Of a stretch of 64,000 nucleotides of DNA, positions 60,872-64,000 are shown in pieces. The stretch's first letter is position 1; each line of letters begins with the position of its first letter. The stretch covers positions 1 to 64,000 of the forward strand of contig NZ_JARQWV010000002.1 of NCBI RefSeq assembly GCF_029543245.1, read 5' to 3'. The notes below the pieces were generated by a model. The model made no database searches. It was not told the DNA's origin and was given only the letters and a program-made list of their open reading frames with translations. A program made the translations under genes and the position numbers. This DNA comes from Caulobacter endophyticus. Lineage in GTDB: Bacteria; Pseudomonadota; Alphaproteobacteria; Caulobacterales; Caulobacteraceae.

Positions 60872-61429
60872 GTGTCGTTCGTCCTGCCCGTTCCCGACGC
60901 CCATGTCGGCCGCAAGCGCGGCGTCGCTGTCGCCTGGCGCATCCTCGGTCTTGTCATGGTCGGCTCGATGCTGGCGGCCCTGGCCTACGGGATCTTCGAC
61001 TTCATCCGGTTCGAGCGGGCGATGGGGGCGTTGCCGCCGGCGAAAGGCGCGGCGCTGGAGCCCGCCCAACGTGAGGCCGCCCGGCGCTGGGCCGTGGTGC
61101 ATCCCGTCCTGGTCGCCCGCCTCAAGCAGTCGCGCGAGCTGGAGTTCGGGGGCGTGTGGATGATGCGCACCGGCCGGGTCTGCGGCGTGGTCAACGGCAA
61201 GACCAGCTTCGGCGGCTTCACCGGCATGACGCAATTCTACACCGATGGGGACACGCCGGTGTTTCCTTATGACGACAAGGGCCGTTTCCGCGAGGTCTGG
61301 CATCAGTGCGATCGCGACCGCTGGGCGGTGATCCGCCAGGGCTCGGACGAGACCGGCTTCTGCGCCACCAAGTTCGGCCAGACCCGCTGCCGGATCGTGC
61401 GCCGCCAGGCGACGACCATGCCGAGGTGA
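60872..61429 (+). CDS. Membrane-anchored protein of unknown function
   Basis: 185 aa from GTG 60872, 8 bases after GGGGGAG. One membrane span (VAWRILGLVMVGSMLAALAYG) follows a short N-terminus; the rest is predicted periplasmic. It contains GVWMMRTGRVCGVVNGKTSF, HQCDRDRWAVIRQGSD and GFCATKFGQTRCRIV with four cysteines that could form two disulfides. I recognise no family. The operator-like box in its leader suggests control by the nearby BlaI-type repressor. Confidence 0.75.
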   Translation: MSFVLPVPDAHVGRKRGVAVAWRILGLVMVGSMLAALAYGIFDFIRFERAMGALPPAKGAALEPAQREAARRWAVVHPVLVARLKQSRELEFGGVWMMRTGRVCGVVNGKTSFGGFTGMTQFYTDGDTPVFPYDDKGRFREVWHQCDRDRWAVIRQGSDETGFCATKFGQTRCRIVRRQATTMPR

Positions 61430-61460
61430 GGGGCAGGGGCTTTCCGGATAAACACCGCCC

Positions 61461-61558
61461 ATCCCCGCGAAGGCGGGGACCCAAGCCGAGTCCGCAGGCT
61501 CGAGCTCGGCCGCGCCTCCACACCGAGAGGCCGCTTGGATCCCCGCCTTCGCGGGGGA
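61461..61558. repeat. Intergenic inverted repeat (ATCCCCGCGAAGGCGGGGA type)
   Basis: ATCCCCGCGAAGGCGGGGAC at 61461 faces TCCCCGCCTTCGCGGGGGA ending 61558, each a hairpin, around about 50 bases. It lies between two convergent genes. Confidence 0.85.
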
Positions 61559-61602
61559 GTGCGGAGGAGGGGGCGGATCGGCTCCTCACCCCTCTTCCCC
61601 CC

Positions 61603-61643
61603 AAAAGAAAACCCGCGCCGCCCTGGAAGGAGAGCGACGCGGG
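61603..61643 (-). terminator. Intrinsic terminator of the TonB receptor gene
   Basis: On the minus strand, CCCGCGTCG (61643-61635) pairs with CGGCGCGGG (61620-61612; one G-U pair) around a 14-base loop, followed by TTTTCTTTT. It lies 34 bp after the receptor stop. Confidence 0.75.
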
Positions 61644-61676
61644 CTGCCTAGGCGCCGGGGGGAGGTAGGATCGCGC

Positions 61677-64000
61677 CTAGAAGTTGTAGCGGAGGCCGAC
61701 CAGGAACTGGCGGCCGCTGTGGGTGTAGACGTTCAGCCGGTTGCTATCGCCGACGTACTGGTCGTTGAACTCGTCGGTCAGGTTCACGCCCTCGACGGAG
61801 AGTTTCAGGTTGTCGCGAATGTTCCAGCTGGCCTGCATGTCGATGTTCAGGGTCTCGTTGGTGCCCTGGACGGTGTTGCCGTCGCTGCCGGGCACCTGGG
61901 TCAGGTAGCCGTCGCGATAGGCCAGCGAGCCGCGCACGCTCCACTTGGGGGTCTCGTAGTAGAGCGTCAGGTTGGCGGCGTTCTTCGACAGGCCCACCAG
62001 GGTGGCGTTCACCGTCGGCGCGCCCGGCGTCGTCGAGGTCAGGTACTCGATCTGGGAGTCGACGTAGGTGTAGTTGGCCACCACGCCGAAGTTGCTCCAG
62101 AAGCCCGGCAGGAAGGTGAAGGGCTGCTGGACGTTGATCTCGAAGCCCTTCAGGTCGCCGCCGTCGCTGTTGACCGGCTGGGTGACCTGGAACACCTGGT
62201 CGTTGGTCGCGCCGGTGCCGGTCAGCAGAGAGTCCGGCAGGCCCAGGGTGTTGTAGACGGCCTCGCGGCGCAGGGTGGCCACGAAGGTGTCGATGCGCTT
62301 GTAGAAGACGCCCAGCGCGATCATCGCGCCCTTCTCGCGGTACCATTCCAGCGAGAAGTCCAGATTGTCGGACTTCGTCGGGGTCAGGTACGGGTTGCCC
62401 GAGCTGTAGCTGCGGTTGGCGCCCTGCACGGCCACGTCGCCGCCGGGCGACAGCGAGCCGATGCCCGGACGGGCGATGGTCTGGGCGGCGCTGACCCGGG
62501 CCACGACGGTGTCGGAAAGGTCGGCGGCCAGATTGAACGAGGGCAGGGTCAGGTCGTAGTCGCGCTTGACCTCCACGCGCTGGATGGCGCCGGCCACGGC
62601 GGCGTAGCCGGCCGATTCCTGCTCGGTGTGCACCCGGCGCACCCCGGCGTCGCCGCGGAACGGCAGGCCGAAGGCGTCGAACTTGAACTCGGCCTGCACA
62701 TAGGCGCCATAGTCCTGCTCCTCGACCGCGCCGTACTGGCCGCGGGCGCTGGAGTTGTTGGTGTCGGTCAGGGCGTAGATGCCGCTGTTGCTGTAGATGC
62801 CCAGCAGGGCGGCGTACTTGTCGATGTCGGGGATCAGCCAGGAGGTGAAGTTGCCCTCCGGCAGGTCCATGCCGCTGCCGAAGCCCGTGAACACCTTTGA
62901 CACCGAGGCCAGCTGGGCCGGGGTCAGGGTCTGGACCACGGTCTCGCTGGTCCGGTACTGGCCGTAGCTGTCATACTCGAACTTGCGCCAGTCGAACCCG
63001 CCCTTGAGGCGCAGGTTGTCGTTCAGGTCCCACTCGCCATAGACCTTGGCGGTCGAGAACTGGTTCTCGACGAACTGCGGGCGGATGCGCACTTCCGAGG
63101 TGCCGTTGGTCGAGGCCCAGTTGGCCGGATCGGTCGGGTCGAAGCCCAGCAGGATCTGCGGCGCGCGGCCCTTGCGGAAGTCGTACTGGTAGTTGGCGCT
63201 GTTGGCCCGGTCGAAGGTGACGATGGTCGAGACCGGCTGGGTGAAGGTCGAGTCCGAATAGCCGGCCAGCATGCCGACCCGCACATTGGCGCTGAAGTCG
63301 TGCGTGCCCGACAGGGTGAACTGCTTGAACTCGGTGTTCAGCTCGTCATAGGCCGCCTGGGTGCGCAGATCGACATTGTCCATCCGGGCGGCGACCAGGT
63401 TGCCGTTCTCGACGACGCCGTCGCGGATGATGGTCTGCGGCTTGCCGGTGTTGGCGCGCGACAGGCCGATGGCCTGCAGTTGGGCTTCCTTCCGCGTGCC
63501 GGCCAGGTAGGCGTAGAGCGCGTCCAGCGTGATCTGGGTGTCGGAGGTGGGCTTGTATTGCAGCGAGCCGGCGACGCCGAGGCGCTTGGACTCGATGTCG
63601 TAGCTGACATAGCCGGGGATGCGCGGGGCGAAGAGGCTGCTGCTGTTGATCTGGGCGATGGTGTAGCCCGGCACGGTCGAGGCGCTGTTGAAACCGCCGT
63701 TGCTGGCGCCGGTGGCCCAGCGGGTGATGTTGGCGCCTTCCTCCTTCAGGTGGCGCTCTTCGTAGGCCACCGACAGCAGGGCGCCGACCTTGCCGTCGAA
63801 GAACACGTTGCTGGCCAGCACCGAGACGCGCGGCGTCGTCTTTTCCGACAGGTCGTTGTAGCTGGCGCCGGCCGACAGCACGAGCTGGGGCTTGCCGCTG
63901 TCGAAGGCCTTGGCGGTGGTCAGGTCGACCGTGGCGCCCAGCGAGCCTTCCTCGACGTCGGCCGAGGCGGTCTTGCGCACGGCGATGCTGTTGAAGAGAT
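61677..64000 (-). CDS. TonB-dependent outer-membrane receptor, N-terminus cut by window end
   Basis: At least 774 residues are visible; the gene continues past 64000. The first visible part (SIAVRKTASADVEEGSLGA then TVDLTTAKAFD) is the plug-domain segment preceding the barrel in the large Caulobacter-type receptor group. A 22-strand barrel follows, with alternating aromatic strands such as LNIDMQASWNIRDNLKLSVE and a C-terminal aromatic signature VGLRYNF for BAM recognition. It should import a siderophore, sugar or other large ligand with TonB energy; the ligand cannot be read. A terminator follows on the same strand. Confidence 0.93.
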   Translation of the reverse strand, partial: LFNSIAVRKTASADVEEGSLGATVDLTTAKAFDSGKPQLVLSAGASYNDLSEKTTPRVSVLASNVFFDGKVGALLSVAYEERHLKEEGANITRWATGASNGGFNSASTVPGYTIAQINSSSLFAPRIPGYVSYDIESKRLGVAGSLQYKPTSDTQITLDALYAYLAGTRKEAQLQAIGLSRANTGKPQTIIRDGVVENGNLVAARMDNVDLRTQAAYDELNTEFKQFTLSGTHDFSANVRVGMLAGYSDSTFTQPVSTIVTFDRANSANYQYDFRKGRAPQILLGFDPTDPANWASTNGTSEVRIRPQFVENQFSTAKVYGEWDLNDNLRLKGGFDWRKFEYDSYGQYRTSETVVQTLTPAQLASVSKVFTGFGSGMDLPEGNFTSWLIPDIDKYAALLGIYSNSGIYALTDTNNSSARGQYGAVEEQDYGAYVQAEFKFDAFGLPFRGDAGVRRVHTEQESAGYAAVAGAIQRVEVKRDYDLTLPSFNLAADLSDTVVARVSAAQTIARPGIGSLSPGGDVAVQGANRSYSSGNPYLTPTKSDNLDFSLEWYREKGAMIALGVFYKRIDTFVATLRREAVYNTLGLPDSLLTGTGATNDQVFQVTQPVNSDGGDLKGFEINVQQPFTFLPGFWSNFGVVANYTYVDSQIEYLTSTTPGAPTVNATLVGLSKNAANLTLYYETPKWSVRGSLAYRDGYLTQVPGSDGNTVQGTNETLNIDMQASWNIRDNLKLSVEGVNLTDEFNDQYVGDSNRLNVYTHSGRQFLVGLRYNF

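Overview
The window is GC-rich, densely coded alphaproteobacterial chromosome, most probably from Caulobacter or a close relative (Caulobacterales). This rests on the gene families and their arrangement: a pbpC-like peptidoglycan synthase beginning MNDWTLPPYRFDD next to a YcgN-type protein, a domesticated gene-transfer-agent (GTA) cluster, a TonB-dependent receptor, a rhizobial-type ccmI-E-F-H block, and many GTG/TTG starts with 4-nt stop/start overlaps. No rRNA, tRNA, CRISPR array, insertion sequence or origin was recognised.

Region 1 (1-4.8 kb): a G/C-only run at the very start, a small membrane protein, a YcgN/UPF0260 protein, pbpC, and on the opposite strand a two-gene unit made of a 72-aa peptide with a double-glycine (bacteriocin-type) leader and a Fic-domain protein. 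Region 2 (4.8-21.1 kb): a GTA structural cluster in the order TerL, portal, g3.5, prohead protease, capsid, g6, g8, g9, g10, g10.1, g11, g12, g13, g14, g15. The head genes are separated by paired inverted intergenic repeats. The cluster is interrupted between g11 and g12 by seven minus-strand DUF805 membrane-protein genes, five of them joined by identical 4-nt overlaps. No g7-like gene was found. Region 3 (21.1-30.6 kb): a class-B J-domain protein, a GntP-family permease, metE behind a cobalamin riboswitch and a perfect 20-bp palindrome, a PepSY/response regulator/histidine kinase operon, and a conserved protein of unknown function.

Region 4 (30.6-42.5 kb): cytochrome c maturation genes ccmI-ccmE-ccmF-ccmH, a DegP-type protease with an intrinsic terminator, a second two-component system whose regulator and kinase genes are separated by a ParD/ParE-like toxin-antitoxin pair, a HEAT-like protein, a Tat-exported alpha/beta hydrolase and a secreted amidohydrolase. 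Region 5 (42.5-43.8 kb): a stretch of lower GC with an orphan helix-turn-helix protein and a possible tiny membrane protein. Region 6 (43.8-54.2 kb): an S9 peptidase, the methionine ABC transporter (metN, metI and, two genes later, metQ), radC, an M19 dipeptidase and the msrPQ methionine-sulfoxide repair pair. Together with metE this gives the window several methionine functions.

Region 7 (54.2-64 kb): an ECF sigma factor operon (EF-hand protein, sigma factor, probable anti-sigma factor, periplasmic metal-sensor-like protein), glnE, a BlaI/M56-peptidase pair followed by a gene with a TACA-N2-TGTA box in its promoter region, and the C-terminal part of a TonB-dependent receptor cut by the window end. 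The best candidates for undescribed biology are the GG-leader peptide/Fic pair, the DUF805 array inside the GTA cluster, and the toxin-antitoxin pair embedded in a two-component operon.
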